Source of the DNA: Streptosporangiaceae bacterium | GTDB taxonomy: Bacteria; Actinomycetota; Actinomycetes; Streptosporangiales; Streptosporangiaceae | DNA length: 64,000 bases | Direction of reading: 5' to 3' | Assembly: GCA_025964695.1 (NCBI GenBank) | Contig: JAOPYK010000102.1 | Coordinates: 1-64,000, forward strand | Shown here: positions 47,201 to 55,511 of the stretch, in pieces | Layout of the letters: every line of letters begins with the position of its first letter | Position numbering within the stretch: position 1 is the first letter of the stretch | Notes under the pieces: model-generated | Database searches by the model: none | The model's input: the letters and a program-made list of their open reading frames with translations, nothing else | Told to the model about the DNA's origin: nothing | Program-made: the position numbers and the translations under genes

Positions 47201-48887
47201 CCCCGTACTCCGGGCCGTGCGCCAGCACCTGCGGCATTCCGGGCACCCGTCGCAGCAGCCGGGCGCCGTCCAGCACGACCAGGATGTTGTACGGGGGCGT
47301 GGCGGCCGAGCCGGAGCCCGCGAACGGGTTGGTGGTCGACTGCGCCTCGCGGCGGCGCTCGGTGATGCGGATCGCCAGCTCGGTCACCCGGTGCGCCACC
47401 GATTCGGGGTCGGTGCCGACCATGACGGCGCAGTCCTCGCCCTCGTGCGGTGCGCAGTGCGGCAGCCAGCGCACCCAGTTCCACTGCTCGGCGGCGTCAT
47501 CGTCGGCCGAGCCGGAATCAGCACAGAGTACGACGACGGCCAGGTCACGCGGGCTGTGCAGGGCCGCGGCCTGCGCCACCATCCAGCGGGCCAGCGCGCG
47601 TGAGCCCTTCCGTGGCCCGGTGAGGCCGACGACGCCCAGCTCCGCCACCGGCAGCGACACCGGGACCGTCTGCGCGATGGGCGGCCGATCCTCACCCTCC
47701 GCCGCCCCGACCAGCTCGATGCGGGCGGGCTGGTCGGCCAGCCCGATCCGGAGCTGGAGGGCGTCCGGGTCGGTGATGCGCCGCTCCCAGAGCCGCTTGC
47801 GCGGGCCGGTCGCGGTGAGCAGCACCTCGGCCGGGTCGGGGTGGAACGCGCGCCGCTCCCGCTCGTCCTCCTGGCGGAGCGTCTCCAGCGTGCCGTCGAA
47901 GTCCGCGACCTTCTGGTGATAGTCCTTGAGCGCCTTCTTGTAGGACTTGCGCCCGTGCAGGCGGTCGCCGACCCACTCACCGACCTGCATGACCGGCCAG
48001 CTCAACGCGAACAGTGCCCACCACCACTGCTTGAGCGCGAACGCCATCACCAGCCCGAACGCCGAGAACAGCAACGCCCCGAACAGCCGGAGCCGCTGTT
48101 TGTCGTTGCGCTCGGGCTTCGTCGGCACGTCGAGGCGCTTGGGCCGCTGGAACGGGGTGATGCGCGGCGGCCGGTTGTAGGCCAGGCCGCCCTCGTCGAG
48201 GGGCTCCAGATGGGTGTCGGCGGCAGAGCTCGGCGCCAGCGTCAGGACCGTGGAGCCGAGGATGAGCATGCCCCCCTCCGTCCACTCGGTCTTGGCCTCG
48301 ATCGGCAGCCCGTCCATGGTGGCCTGGGTGTTGTTGGAGGCCTCGACGGTGACGCGGTCCCGTTCCACGATGACCCGCAGCGAGCGGCCCGGGATGGCCG
48401 GGTCGCCGAGCCGCAGATCCGCGTCCTTGGAGGTGCCGAGGGTCGTCGTGCCGATGCCCAGCCGATGTACGGCTCCGGCGGCCGGGCCGCCGGCCACCCT
48501 GATCTCGACGAGCCCGGTCGGCTCGGTCAGCACCGTCGCCGGTGCGCTGCCCTGCTCGATGGTGACCATGGCGCCGTCTCTGAGCGCCTTGACGGCCCTG
48601 GCCGCCGGGTCCAGCATCCGGCCGTTCATCCACAGCCCGCGCGGTGCCGCGGGGGCGGACTTGGCCAGCCAGTGCGCCCGCGGATGCGGTACGACCTCGG
48701 CGAGCGCTCCCCGGGCCTGCCCCGCTCGGCTGGGGTCCGGGTCCTGGCCACGTGTTTCCGCTGTCGAGTCCGCGTTCAGCGTGCCGAAAAGCGATCTCGC
48801 GACGCTCTCCACCGTCATATCGGAATCGCCATTGATCACTAGGTCCTGGGGGCCGTGACCGGTCAGCGCCGTGAGCGAGATCCGCAT
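44256..48887 (-). CDS. eccC: Type VII secretion ATPase EccC/EssC with N-terminal FHA domain
   Basis: 1543 residues from ATG at 48887 (GGAGG six bases upstream). N-terminus: ubiquitin-like start (MRISLTALTGHGPQDLVING) and FHA domain about 130-200 (VHRLGIGTTTLGTSKDADLRLGD). Two membrane helices lie at about 263-300 (WWWALFALSWPVMQVG). Three FtsK/SpoIIIE modules follow: D1 Walker A GTTGAGKSELLQ (about 704) with DYKGGAAFKD and DEFAAMVADLPEF; D2 GSARSGRSTALRS (about 1062); D3 GPPRSGRSTTLRT (about 1364), the latter two with GRS in place of GKS. This motor drives Esx secretion. EccB, EccD, EccE and MycP are not in the window. Confidence 0.95.
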   Translation of the reverse strand: MRISLTALTGHGPQDLVINGDSDMTVESVARSLFGTLNADSTAETRGQDPDPSRAGQARGALAEVVPHPRAHWLAKSAPAAPRGLWMNGRMLDPAARAVKALRDGAMVTIEQGSAPATVLTEPTGLVEIRVAGGPAAGAVHRLGIGTTTLGTSKDADLRLGDPAIPGRSLRVIVERDRVTVEASNNTQATMDGLPIEAKTEWTEGGMLILGSTVLTLAPSSAADTHLEPLDEGGLAYNRPPRITPFQRPKRLDVPTKPERNDKQRLRLFGALLFSAFGLVMAFALKQWWWALFALSWPVMQVGEWVGDRLHGRKSYKKALKDYHQKVADFDGTLETLRQEDERERRAFHPDPAEVLLTATGPRKRLWERRITDPDALQLRIGLADQPARIELVGAAEGEDRPPIAQTVPVSLPVAELGVVGLTGPRKGSRALARWMVAQAAALHSPRDLAVVVLCADSGSADDDAAEQWNWVRWLPHCAPHEGEDCAVMVGTDPESVAHRVTELAIRITERRREAQSTTNPFAGSGSAATPPYNILVVLDGARLLRRVPGMPQVLAHGPEYGVYALCLDDDERMLPEECTAVAAWDWDRPDSVRLRGHGLDAIGRVLADQVSPAWCDRLARALAPVRDVSREDSESGLPGSARLLELLGMPKPTADHVLGAWSRSADTGKTSQAGTRVAIGLTTDGPFFVDLRTDGPHGLIAGTTGAGKSELLQTMIASLAVANRPDEMTFVLIDYKGGAAFKDCAQLPHTVGMVTDLDGHLTERALESLAAELRRRERILLRAGAKDIEDYHDLRHQAGRLVSPAARPAEPSPGGHGRFAPQPPPLEPMPRLVLVIDEFAAMVADLPEFMTGLVDIGRRGRSLGVHLFLATQRPAGVVTADIRANTNLRIALRVTDAEESTDVLDAVDAVKISKATPGRCYVRAGASSLHAVQSARIGGRRPGGTSEPSTASVRALGWHDLGRPAQAGKTKPDEDESMVTDLSVLVEAVRAAAVRARIPVQPSPWLEPLPERLALSPRVAAGGSVVDLPPIEFGVTDVPESQSRGALALDLAAGGHVYIAGSARSGRSTALRSLAGAVAGSCSPYDVHLYAIDCGAGALLPLVALPHCGAVVGRDQLDRVERLITALSAEVSRRQQLLAGAGFAALAEQRAAVPTAERLPWMLLLLDRWEGFVGAFEHYDYGRLVTAVLQLLREGAAVGLRGVFAGDRSGLGGQVSTVFDRRLVLRMADPADYGYAGFNERSVPSEMPPGRMLEQIVATGPLRESQVGLLGDDASGTGQVAALQALARACASRYGRLPRPLRPLHVDELPVRVTYREALALDPEALAPSRLWSLIGVGGDALAPVGIDLLADGPGFMVAGPPRSGRSTTLRTMVGSLLDPAVGGGLVPVALITPRRSPLRQLAGQRGVLGVLDASAEEADLNALLEQEDRYVVVVDDAELLDETDLDDALARVLRSARDGEHGVIVGGTTQDLSRGYRGFLSDTRRSRSGLLLSVESADDGDIFGLRLPRNASMGGPVGRGLFVATGVHTQIQVALPPPGHD

Positions 48888-49291
48888 TCGTGTCCTCCGC
48901 CGTTCTGCCTGGGCCCACCCTAATTTGCGGACTCCCGCACGCGCGGGTCGCTTTGGAGTGTTCCATTGCCTGGACCGCCCGCACACCGGCTGCTCAGGGC
49001 GGTTCCCCCGCCGCTCGCCGGCGTGCTGTTCGCGGAACGTGCGGGCTAGGCAAGATCGGCTGAGTTACCCAGACTGAATGGTCAGTAAACCCTTCCGCAC
49101 TGTCCGGATAGGGACATTATGGGCCACCATTGTGACTAACCGTAAGGCTTAGAGTGATCCACAACGGCTGGCAGATTTGTCCGCCGGGTTACGGGAAGGC
49201 GTCACCTGTTCCAATCCGTTGACGTGGCCTTGTCAAGCCCGCGACCATGGGTCGCTCCGGCACTGTGCAAACCCCCGGAGTGGCCAGAGCT
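48888..49291. other. Divergent promoter region of eccC-like gene and Tad operon
   Basis: 404 bp. An AT-richer centre (about 49060-49160) contains candidate promoter hexamers such as TTGTGA and TAGAGT reading right. TTGAC (49219-49223) and GTCAA (49232-49236) form a short inverted repeat just before the Tad operon. No gene is evident; a 15-codon extension of the SAF protein to ATG 49247 is possible. Confidence 0.45.
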
Positions 49292-50125
49292 ATGAGGACC
49301 AGTCAGACGCCGTCCCTGACGAAGAACAACTCCGCAGGGACGCAACGCACCGGGCTCGGTGGAGCCACAGGTCAGCAGCGCCTTCCGGTGCCGCCACGCG
49401 AGCGCAGGCCCGCCCTCGCGGCGCTGGCCGTCCTCCTGATCGTCTGTGGTGCGCTCGCGAGCGCGTACCTCGTGATGGCCAGCGGGCAGCGGGTCTCGGC
49501 GATCCAGATCAACCAGCCGGTGGCGGCCGGACAGCAGATTCCCGTCGGAGCGCTGCAAGAGGTGCAGATCGGTAACACCGGGATCAGTTACATCAGCTGG
49601 ACCGAGCGCTTCAAGGTCGCCCGGGCGTTCGCCGCCGTGCCGCTGGTCAAGGGCGCGCTGCTCACCAACGGCATGCTCAGCTCCACCGACGCGGCCGCGC
49701 AGGGACGGGTCATCGTGGGCCTGGCCCTGAAGACCGGGCAGTTGCCGGCGAGCGGACTCCGGATAGGCGACCATGTCAGCCTCTACTCGGTGGGCGGGAA
49801 CAGCACCTCGGTGAAGCCCGGCACGGTGCTGTCCGGCGACGCGATCGTCTCCTACAGCGGTGGAAGCAGCGGCCAGAACAACCAGGTGTCCTCCGATCAG
49901 ACCTCGGTGTCGGTGGCGGTCCCGCCGGATCAGGCGCCCCTGCTGACCCAGGCGGCCTCGGCGGGTGCGGTCGCGGTCGCGTTGCTGCCCTCCGGGGTGA
50001 AGGTCGACAAGGCGCAGGTGGTGCCCCCCGCCGTCCAGCCGGTCGTTCCTGACAAGAGCACGCCGGCGACCGGCAGGCAGACCGTCGGGACCGCCCCGGC
50101 CGGTGGGACGAAGACGGGCGGCTGA
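49292..50125 (+). CDS. SAF-domain pilus assembly protein (CpaB/RcpC-like)
   Basis: 277 residues from ATG at 49292 (292 if ATG 49247 is used; neither has an ideal ribosome binding site). A cytoplasmic basic N-terminus, one membrane helix (ALAALAVLLIVCGALASAYLVM) and an extracytoplasmic SAF domain (about 65-150: QRVSAIQINQPVAAGQQIPVGALQEVQI, VPLVKGALLTNGML) match CpaB-like proteins. In diderms CpaB works with the secretin; here, in a monoderm, a cell-wall role is more likely. First gene of the Tad operon; next gene 2 bp downstream. Confidence 0.88.
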   Translation: MRTSQTPSLTKNNSAGTQRTGLGGATGQQRLPVPPRERRPALAALAVLLIVCGALASAYLVMASGQRVSAIQINQPVAAGQQIPVGALQEVQIGNTGISYISWTERFKVARAFAAVPLVKGALLTNGMLSSTDAAAQGRVIVGLALKTGQLPASGLRIGDHVSLYSVGGNSTSVKPGTVLSGDAIVSYSGGSSGQNNQVSSDQTSVSVAVPPDQAPLLTQAASAGAVAVALLPSGVKVDKAQVVPPAVQPVVPDKSTPATGRQTVGTAPAGGTKTGG

Positions 50126-50127
50126 CC

Positions 50128-51135
50128 GTGGCACTCATCGCTCTCGCCGCCGACAAGGGGGCTCCCGGCGTCACCACGGCGGCCGTCGCCCTGGGCGCGG
50201 TCTGGCCCCGGCCGGTGCTGGTGGCCGAGTGCGACCAGGGCGGCGGAGACCTCGTCTACCGCCTGCCCGCCGAGAACGGCGGAATGCTCAACCCGGCACG
50301 TGGCCTGCTCAGCCTGGCGGCGACCGCGCGGCGTGGTCTGCGCCCGGACCAGATCGGCGAGCACACCCAGCGGCTCGTCGGTGGTATGGACGTGCTGGCC
50401 GGGCTCACCAACGCCGAACAGGCCCAGGGGCTGACCTGGCTGTGGGGACCTCTCGGGCGGTGTTTCGCCAGCCTGCATCCCATCGACGTCCTCGCCGACT
50501 GCGGCCGGCTCGGTGCCGGCGGCCCGCTCAACGACCTGCTGCGCGAGGCGGACATGATCGTGCTGTTCACCCGGCCTTCGCTGGAGCAGGTCGCCCATCT
50601 CCGGGAACGCGTGACGGCCCTGGCCTCGGTCGAGTCCAGGACCCGGCCGCCGATCGGCATCGTGGTGATCGCCGACCCGCGCGACTACCGAAGCTCGATC
50701 GCCGAGGTCGACCGGATCGTCACCCAGGCCGAACTGCCCGCGACGGTTCTGGGGGGTTTCGCCTATGACGCCAAGGGAGCCGAAATGCTCCGCGGGCAGT
50801 GGGGCGGCCGGCTGGATCGCTCGCTGCTCATCCGCTCGGCCCGCGAACTCGCCGGAGTCCTGCTGGGACGGCTGACGGTTCCGGGATCACCGGCCGCAGG
50901 CCTGCCCCCGTCGGTGACGTCGGCGCCGCTGGTGCCGCCGGCCGGTCCGCGTTCCCGCCAGTCCGGGCCGCCGTCACCCCCCGCCGGCGGGCAGCCGAGT
51001 CGTTCCGGCCCGCTGGCACCTCCGGCACAGCCCAGGCACGCGGGGTCTCCGACTCCTCCCGTCACCCCGCGACCGACTCATCCCGAGGGCATGGCCCCGG
51101 TGACACCCGCTCCGCGAGTCGAGGGGGGGCGGTAG
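50128..51135 (+). CDS. TadZ/CpaE-like ParA-type ATPase (deviant P-loop)
   Basis: 335 residues from GTG at 50128. N-terminus MALIALAADKGAPGVTTAAVALG has the MinD/ParA deviant Walker A shape: signature Lys K10 kept, but the usual GK[ST] lysine is V15. ADCGRLG (switch region) and VLFTRPSLEQVAHLRER support the fold. The last 85 residues are Pro/Ser-rich and disordered (PPSPPAGGQPSRSG). TadZ proteins localise the Tad machine to sites in the cell. Position between CpaB-like and TadA genes is the standard order. The stop directly abuts the tadA ATG. Confidence 0.87.
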   Translation: MALIALAADKGAPGVTTAAVALGAVWPRPVLVAECDQGGGDLVYRLPAENGGMLNPARGLLSLAATARRGLRPDQIGEHTQRLVGGMDVLAGLTNAEQAQGLTWLWGPLGRCFASLHPIDVLADCGRLGAGGPLNDLLREADMIVLFTRPSLEQVAHLRERVTALASVESRTRPPIGIVVIADPRDYRSSIAEVDRIVTQAELPATVLGGFAYDAKGAEMLRGQWGGRLDRSLLIRSARELAGVLLGRLTVPGSPAAGLPPSVTSAPLVPPAGPRSRQSGPPSPPAGGQPSRSGPLAPPAQPRHAGSPTPPVTPRPTHPEGMAPVTPAPRVEGGR

Positions 51136-52437
51136 ATGGACCACGGTCTGGTCAAGCGGCTCCGTCAGGAGGTCGGCGACCGGCTGGCCCAGCAGCGTCG
51201 TCTCGACGCCGCCAGCGGGCTCGCTCCGATGTCCAGCGAGGACGAGCGGCAGTTCGCGCGTGCCATCATCTCCCAGGTTCTCGAGGAGTTCGCCCGTGGT
51301 GAGATCACCTCGGGCCGCCGTCCGCCTACCGCGGAGGAAGAGGAGGCGCTGGCCGCCGGAGTCCATGCCGCGCTGTTCGGTGTCGGCCGGCTACAGCCGC
51401 TGCTCGAGGATCTCGAGATCGAGAACATTGACATCAACGGCTGCGACCAGGTCTTCATCGGTTACGCCGACGGTCGCGAGGTCATGGGTGAACCGGTCGC
51501 CGAGTCCGACGAAGAGCTCGTCGAGCTGATCCAGATTCTCGCCGCCTACAGCGGGCTGTCCTCCCGCCCCTTCGACACCGCCAACCCGCAGCTCGACCTG
51601 CGGCTGCCGGACGGATCCCGGCTGTCGGCCGTCATGGACGTCACCCTCCGGCCCGCGCTGTCGATCCGCCGGGCTCGGATGGGCAAGGTCTTCCTCTCCG
51701 ACCTGGTGGGCAACGGCACGTTGAGCGCCGAGCTGGGCCAGTTCCTCAGGGCCGCCGTGCTGGCCCGGAAGAACATCATGCTGGCCGGGGCCACCAACGC
51801 GGGCAAGACCACCATGCTGCGCGCGATCGCCAACGAGATCCCGTCGCAGGAACGCCTCATCACGGTGGAGCGGGCACTGGAGCTCGGTCTCGACCAGTTC
51901 CCGGAGCTGCATCCCAACTGCGTGGCGTTCGAGCAGCGACTGCCCAACTCCGAAGGCCAGGGAGCGATCTCCATGGCCGAGCTGGTCCGCCGGTCGCTCC
52001 GCATGAACCCCTCGCGGGTCATCGTCGGTGAGGTCCTCGGCGACGAGATCGTCACCATGCTCAACGCGATGACCCAGGGCAACGACGGCTCCCTCTCGAC
52101 CATCCACGCGAACTCCTCGATGGAGGTCTTCAACCGCGTCGCGACCTATGCCATCCAGTCCGAGGAACGGCTGCCCATCGAGGCCACCCACATGCTCATC
52201 GCCGGTGCCATCGACTTCGTCGTCTTCATCGAGAAGCGCAACGACTACGTCCAGGGCGGCCGGCTCCGGCGGTTCGTGTCCAGCGTCCGTGAGGTCACCG
52301 GCTGTGATGGCCGGGTGCTGTCCAGCGAGGTCTTCGCCTCGGGCCGGGACGGGTTCGCGGTGTCCGCCGCCCCCATCTCCTGCATGGACGACCTGGCCGA
52401 ACACGGCTATGACCCGCGGGGGGCGATGTGGCAGTGA
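51136..52437 (+). CDS. tadA: Tad pilus assembly ATPase TadA/CpaF
   Basis: 433 residues. A GspE-type secretion ATPase that drives pilin assembly at the cytoplasmic face of the membrane. N-terminal helical domain, then LIQILAAYSGLSSRPFDTANPQLDLRLPDGSRLSA, Walker A GATNAGKTTML (about residue 220), acidic box region ITVERALELGL, Walker B-like PSRVIVGEVLGDEIVTMLNAM and the HAN motif STIHANSS. The usual GRTGSGKT loop reads GATNAGKT. RRARMGKVFLSDL matches CpaF. Gap of 16 bp to tadB. Confidence 0.95.
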   Translation: MDHGLVKRLRQEVGDRLAQQRRLDAASGLAPMSSEDERQFARAIISQVLEEFARGEITSGRRPPTAEEEEALAAGVHAALFGVGRLQPLLEDLEIENIDINGCDQVFIGYADGREVMGEPVAESDEELVELIQILAAYSGLSSRPFDTANPQLDLRLPDGSRLSAVMDVTLRPALSIRRARMGKVFLSDLVGNGTLSAELGQFLRAAVLARKNIMLAGATNAGKTTMLRAIANEIPSQERLITVERALELGLDQFPELHPNCVAFEQRLPNSEGQGAISMAELVRRSLRMNPSRVIVGEVLGDEIVTMLNAMTQGNDGSLSTIHANSSMEVFNRVATYAIQSEERLPIEATHMLIAGAIDFVVFIEKRNDYVQGGRLRRFVSSVREVTGCDGRVLSSEVFASGRDGFAVSAAPISCMDDLAEHGYDPRGAMWQ

Positions 52438-52453
52438 ACAGGAGGGCCCGCTG

Positions 52454-53413
52454 ATGTTCGGGCTCGACGTCATGGAAGCGGTCGTCTCGGGGGCGGTGTT
52501 CGGCGGTGGTGTGCTGCTGCTGGTCATGTCACTGCGAGGCTTCCCGGTACGCCCCGGTAAGCCGGCGAGTAAACGCGACCTCCAGCAGACGTTCCACGCC
52601 TTCGGCAGGCGTATCGCGATCGCGGTCGGCGTGGGGGCGGTGGTACTGATCGCCACGCAGTGGGTGGTCGCGGCGGTGGGCGCCGCGCTGCTGGTGCTCG
52701 GCTGGAACGGCATCGCGGGCGGTGCGGGCGAGGAGCGCCAGGCGATGGTGCGCCTCGAGGCCCTGGCGGCCTGGACCGAATCGCTGCGCGACACGATCGC
52801 CGGGGCGGTCGGGCTGGAGCAGGCCATCCCGTCGTCACTGCGGGCTGCGGCTCCGGCTCTGCAGGCGCCGCTACGCATTCTCGTCGACCGCATGCACACG
52901 CGGATGCCGATGGCGGACGCGTTGCGCAGGTTCGCCGACGACATCGACGATGCCTCCGCCGACCTGGTGATCGGGGCGTTGATCCTCAATGCCCGGCTGC
53001 GCGGACCGGGCCTGCGCGACATGCTCGGTGCCCTGGCGACCTCTGCCCGAGCCGAGCTCGACATGCGGCGCCGGGTGGAGGCCGACCGGCGTACCACTCG
53101 CCGCAGCGTGCAGATCGTCGTCGGGTTCTCGGTCGGGACCTCCCTGCTGCTGGCGATCTTCAACCAGGAGTACGTCCGGCCCTACAACACTCTCGTCGGC
53201 CAGTTGGTGCTCATCGTCGTCATCGCTTTCTACGCCGCGGCCTTCCTGTGGCTACGGCGGCTGTCCAAGTACGACCTGCCGCAGCGGTTCCTCGGAGACC
53301 GGGGAGCGCAGCCGGGCGTTCCCGGCGAGGTCCCGGCGACGGTGGCCGGCTGGCAGGACAGTGTTCCGCTGCGCGGACGGGCCGCGATGGACGCCGGAGG
53401 TGGTCTGTCGTGA
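52454..53413 (+). CDS. tadB: Tad inner-membrane platform protein TadB
   Basis: 319 residues from ATG at 52454 after GGAGGG. One N-terminal helix, a pair after residue 50, a cytoplasmic T2SSF domain (about 100-240: LEALAAWTESLRDTIAGAVGLEQAIPSSL, DALRRFADDIDDASADLVIGALIL) and two final helices. The T2SSF fold forms the membrane platform on which TadA acts. Overlaps tadC by 4 bp (GTGA). Confidence 0.92.
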   Translation: MFGLDVMEAVVSGAVFGGGVLLLVMSLRGFPVRPGKPASKRDLQQTFHAFGRRIAIAVGVGAVVLIATQWVVAAVGAALLVLGWNGIAGGAGEERQAMVRLEALAAWTESLRDTIAGAVGLEQAIPSSLRAAAPALQAPLRILVDRMHTRMPMADALRRFADDIDDASADLVIGALILNARLRGPGLRDMLGALATSARAELDMRRRVEADRRTTRRSVQIVVGFSVGTSLLLAIFNQEYVRPYNTLVGQLVLIVVIAFYAAAFLWLRRLSKYDLPQRFLGDRGAQPGVPGEVPATVAGWQDSVPLRGRAAMDAGGGLS

Positions 53414-54321
53414 CCGCGGCACTCCTGGCCGGAGTCGCCTTCGGGGCAGGGCTCTTCGTGCTGTTCCGGGCGTTGTTCCCGGCACGGCCCGGGCTGGCGG
53501 CCAGCCTGGCGGCCTTCGACGCGGCGAACCGCCGGCGTGACCAGGACGCGCGCGTCAGCCTGACCTCGACGACTCAGAAGAACAACGTGGGGCTCCGTGC
53601 CGATCTCGGCGCCGCACTGGCCCGCTTCTACGAGGCGAGAGGGTGGCAGCAGCGGAACGTCAGGGCGGACCTGGCGATCCTGGACAAGTCCTTCGAGGCC
53701 TTCCTCGTGACGAAGTTCCTTCTTCCGGCCGTGGCGCTGCTGTTCACCCCGTTCCTCGCGGTCCTCGGCACGCTGCTCGGCCTGCCCCTCGCCATACCGC
53801 TGTGGTTGGGAATTCTGTTCGCGGCGTTGTTCTTCGTCCTTCCCGACATGCAGCTTCGGCAGGAGGCCGGTCAACGCAGAAAGGACTTCCGGCACGTGGT
53901 CGGCGCCTTCCTGGATCTGGTGGCCATGAACCTCGCCGGTGGCCGGGGAGTGCCGGAAGCGCTGATGATGGCCTCCCAGATCGGCGATGGCTGGGCGTTG
54001 CGTCGCATCCGCGAAGCGTTGGCCAACGCCCGTATCACCGGGCACACGCCCTGGCAGGCGCTCGGCGTGCTGGGCGACGACGTCGACATCGCGGAACTAC
54101 GTGATCTATCCGCCGCGCTCGCTCTGGTCGCCGACGACGGGGCCAAGGTCCGCCAGTCGTTGTCGGCCAGGGCCGCCTCCATGCGCAGCCGGCAGCTCTC
54201 CGACCTCGAGGGCAAGGCAGGTGAACGATCCCAGTCCATGTTGGTGGCCCAGCTGCTGTTCTGCGCGGCCTTCATGATCTTTCTCGCCTATCCGGCCGTG
54301 GTCCGGGTACTCGGCTCCTGA
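53410..54321 (+). CDS. tadC: Tad inner-membrane platform protein TadC
   Basis: 303 residues, GTG overlapping the tadB stop. Same topology as TadB: N-terminal helix, a helix pair (FLLPAVALLFTPFLAVLGTLLG, IPLWLGILFAALFFVLPD), a T2SSF domain (RRKDFRHVVGAFLDLVAMNLAGGRGVPEALMMA, DISELRDLS-like DIAELRDLSAALALVADDG) and a last helix (LLFCAAFMIFLAYPAVVRV). Partner of TadB in the platform. Confidence 0.92.
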   Translation: MTAALLAGVAFGAGLFVLFRALFPARPGLAASLAAFDAANRRRDQDARVSLTSTTQKNNVGLRADLGAALARFYEARGWQQRNVRADLAILDKSFEAFLVTKFLLPAVALLFTPFLAVLGTLLGLPLAIPLWLGILFAALFFVLPDMQLRQEAGQRRKDFRHVVGAFLDLVAMNLAGGRGVPEALMMASQIGDGWALRRIREALANARITGHTPWQALGVLGDDVDIAELRDLSAALALVADDGAKVRQSLSARAASMRSRQLSDLEGKAGERSQSMLVAQLLFCAAFMIFLAYPAVVRVLGS

Positions 54322-54359
54322 TGCCAAACCCAGATGGATCTATCCCAAAGGAGTGCGGA

Positions 54360-54590
54360 ATGAACCCTCTCGACAACCCGGCCGTCGTCTACGCGCGGGC
54401 CTGGCTCGACGTTCGTTTCCGGCGATTGCGGAGCGAAGATCGGAGCCTGGGCGCCTCCGCCATCGAGTGGGCGATCATCACCGGCATCCTGGCGACAATC
54501 GCCGTCATCATCGGGGGCGTCATCTATACCAAGGTCAATAGCGCGACCGCCAACATCAATGTCGGCAATGGCGGCGTCGGGGGTCGCTAG
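54360..54590 (+). CDS. flp: Flp-type pilin
   Basis: 76 residues from ATG at 54360, six bases after AAAGGAG; an ATG at 54321 overlapping tadC is less likely. The prepilin site is G31^ASAIEW: Glu at +5 and an aromatic residue (Trp rather than Tyr) at +6, followed by a hydrophobic helix (AIITGILATIAVIIGGVIYTKV). The leader is 31 residues with basic charges (RFRRLRSEDR) and mature pilin would be 45 residues ending in Gly/Asn-rich sequence. This is the single major pilin gene of the operon. Confidence 0.87.
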   Translation: MNPLDNPAVVYARAWLDVRFRRLRSEDRSLGASAIEWAIITGILATIAVIIGGVIYTKVNSATANINVGNGGVGGR

Positions 54591-54594
54591 TCCG

Positions 54595-55029
54595 ATGCGA
54601 GGTGAGTCCAGCGGAGCCCAGTCGGAGGACTCGGGAGCGAGCTCGATCGAGTGGGCACTGCTCACCCCGATCCTCATCACCGTCATCCTGTTCGTGGTGC
54701 AGTACGCCATGATCTACCACGCTCACCATGTCGCGCTGGCCGCCGCGCAGAGCGGTGCCCGCGTCGCTCGCACCGACAGGTCGAGCACATGGCAGGCCAA
54801 GGCGGAGAGTCAGGCCACGGACAGCCTGGCACAGGTGGGTCCCGGGTTGCTCACCGGCGCCCAAGCGGCGGCCAGCGGTGACCAGAATGACCGCTACGTC
54901 GAGGTGACCGGCCAGGCGGTGGCGATCGTGCCGCTGCTGAGCTTCAAGGTGCGCGAGCGGGCCGGTGGCCCGAGGGAGTGTTTCCGGCCTGACTCAGGAA
55001 ACGGAACGACCTGTCAGGACGGGCCATGA
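54595..55029 (+). CDS. TadE-like pseudopilin 1
   Basis: 144 residues from ATG at 54595 (an in-frame ATG lies at 54559 within the pilin gene). DSGASSIEWALLTPILITVILFVVQYAMIYH has the TadE pattern and also a G^ASSIEW prepilin-like site with Glu at +5. The remainder is extracytoplasmic with HHVALAAAQSGARVART, and cysteines near the C-terminus (RECFRP, TTCQDG). Minor pilin, starter or cell-wall component of the fibre. Stop overlaps the next gene by 4 bp. Confidence 0.85.
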   Translation: MRGESSGAQSEDSGASSIEWALLTPILITVILFVVQYAMIYHAHHVALAAAQSGARVARTDRSSTWQAKAESQATDSLAQVGPGLLTGAQAAASGDQNDRYVEVTGQAVAIVPLLSFKVRERAGGPRECFRPDSGNGTTCQDGP

Positions 55030-55511
55030 TTTCGCGGCGCCGGAGCGAGTACCACCGGGCGCGCCGGCGTAGGCACCGGCGTGGGTACGGGGCTGATGAC
55101 GGCACCATGACGTTGGAGATGGCCCTGCTCACACTGATCTTCGTCGGGTTCATGATGATGCTCGCCGGGCTCGGCCGGATCGTGGACGTACAGAGCCAGA
55201 TCGATGGCGCGGCGCGGGACGCGGCCAGGGCGGCATCCGTCGCCCGTAACAAGGACGAAGTGGCGGGCATGGCCGAGCAGGCGGCCGTCGCGAGCCTGGG
55301 GGGCACCAGTTGGTGTACGAACGGTCCGCAGGTCCAGGCGGACACCCATGCCTGGGGGCCGGGAGGCCAGGTCACCGTCACAGTGGGCTGCAACGTCGGT
55401 CTGGGTGACGTGGCCTGGATCGGCTTTCCCGGCACCAAGACCATGGCGGGCAAATCCACCGCGCCCATCGACAAGTACACCTCCAGGGGCCTGCCCGGAG
55501 GTGCGAGGTGA
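55026..55511 (+). CDS. TadE-like pseudopilin 2
   Basis: 161 residues, ATG in a 4-bp overlap. A strongly basic cytoplasmic leader (RRRRSEY-type, RARRRRHRRG) precedes DDGTMTLEMALLTLIFVGFMMMLAGLGRIV, with Gly before TMTLE giving a Glu +5 prepilin-like site. IDGAARDAARAASVARN is characteristic of TadE/TadG family proteins. Two cysteines (SWCTNG, VGCNVG) lie in the exported domain. Minor pilin candidate. Confidence 0.85.
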   Translation: MISRRRSEYHRARRRRHRRGYGADDGTMTLEMALLTLIFVGFMMMLAGLGRIVDVQSQIDGAARDAARAASVARNKDEVAGMAEQAAVASLGGTSWCTNGPQVQADTHAWGPGGQVTVTVGCNVGLGDVAWIGFPGTKTMAGKSTAPIDKYTSRGLPGGAR

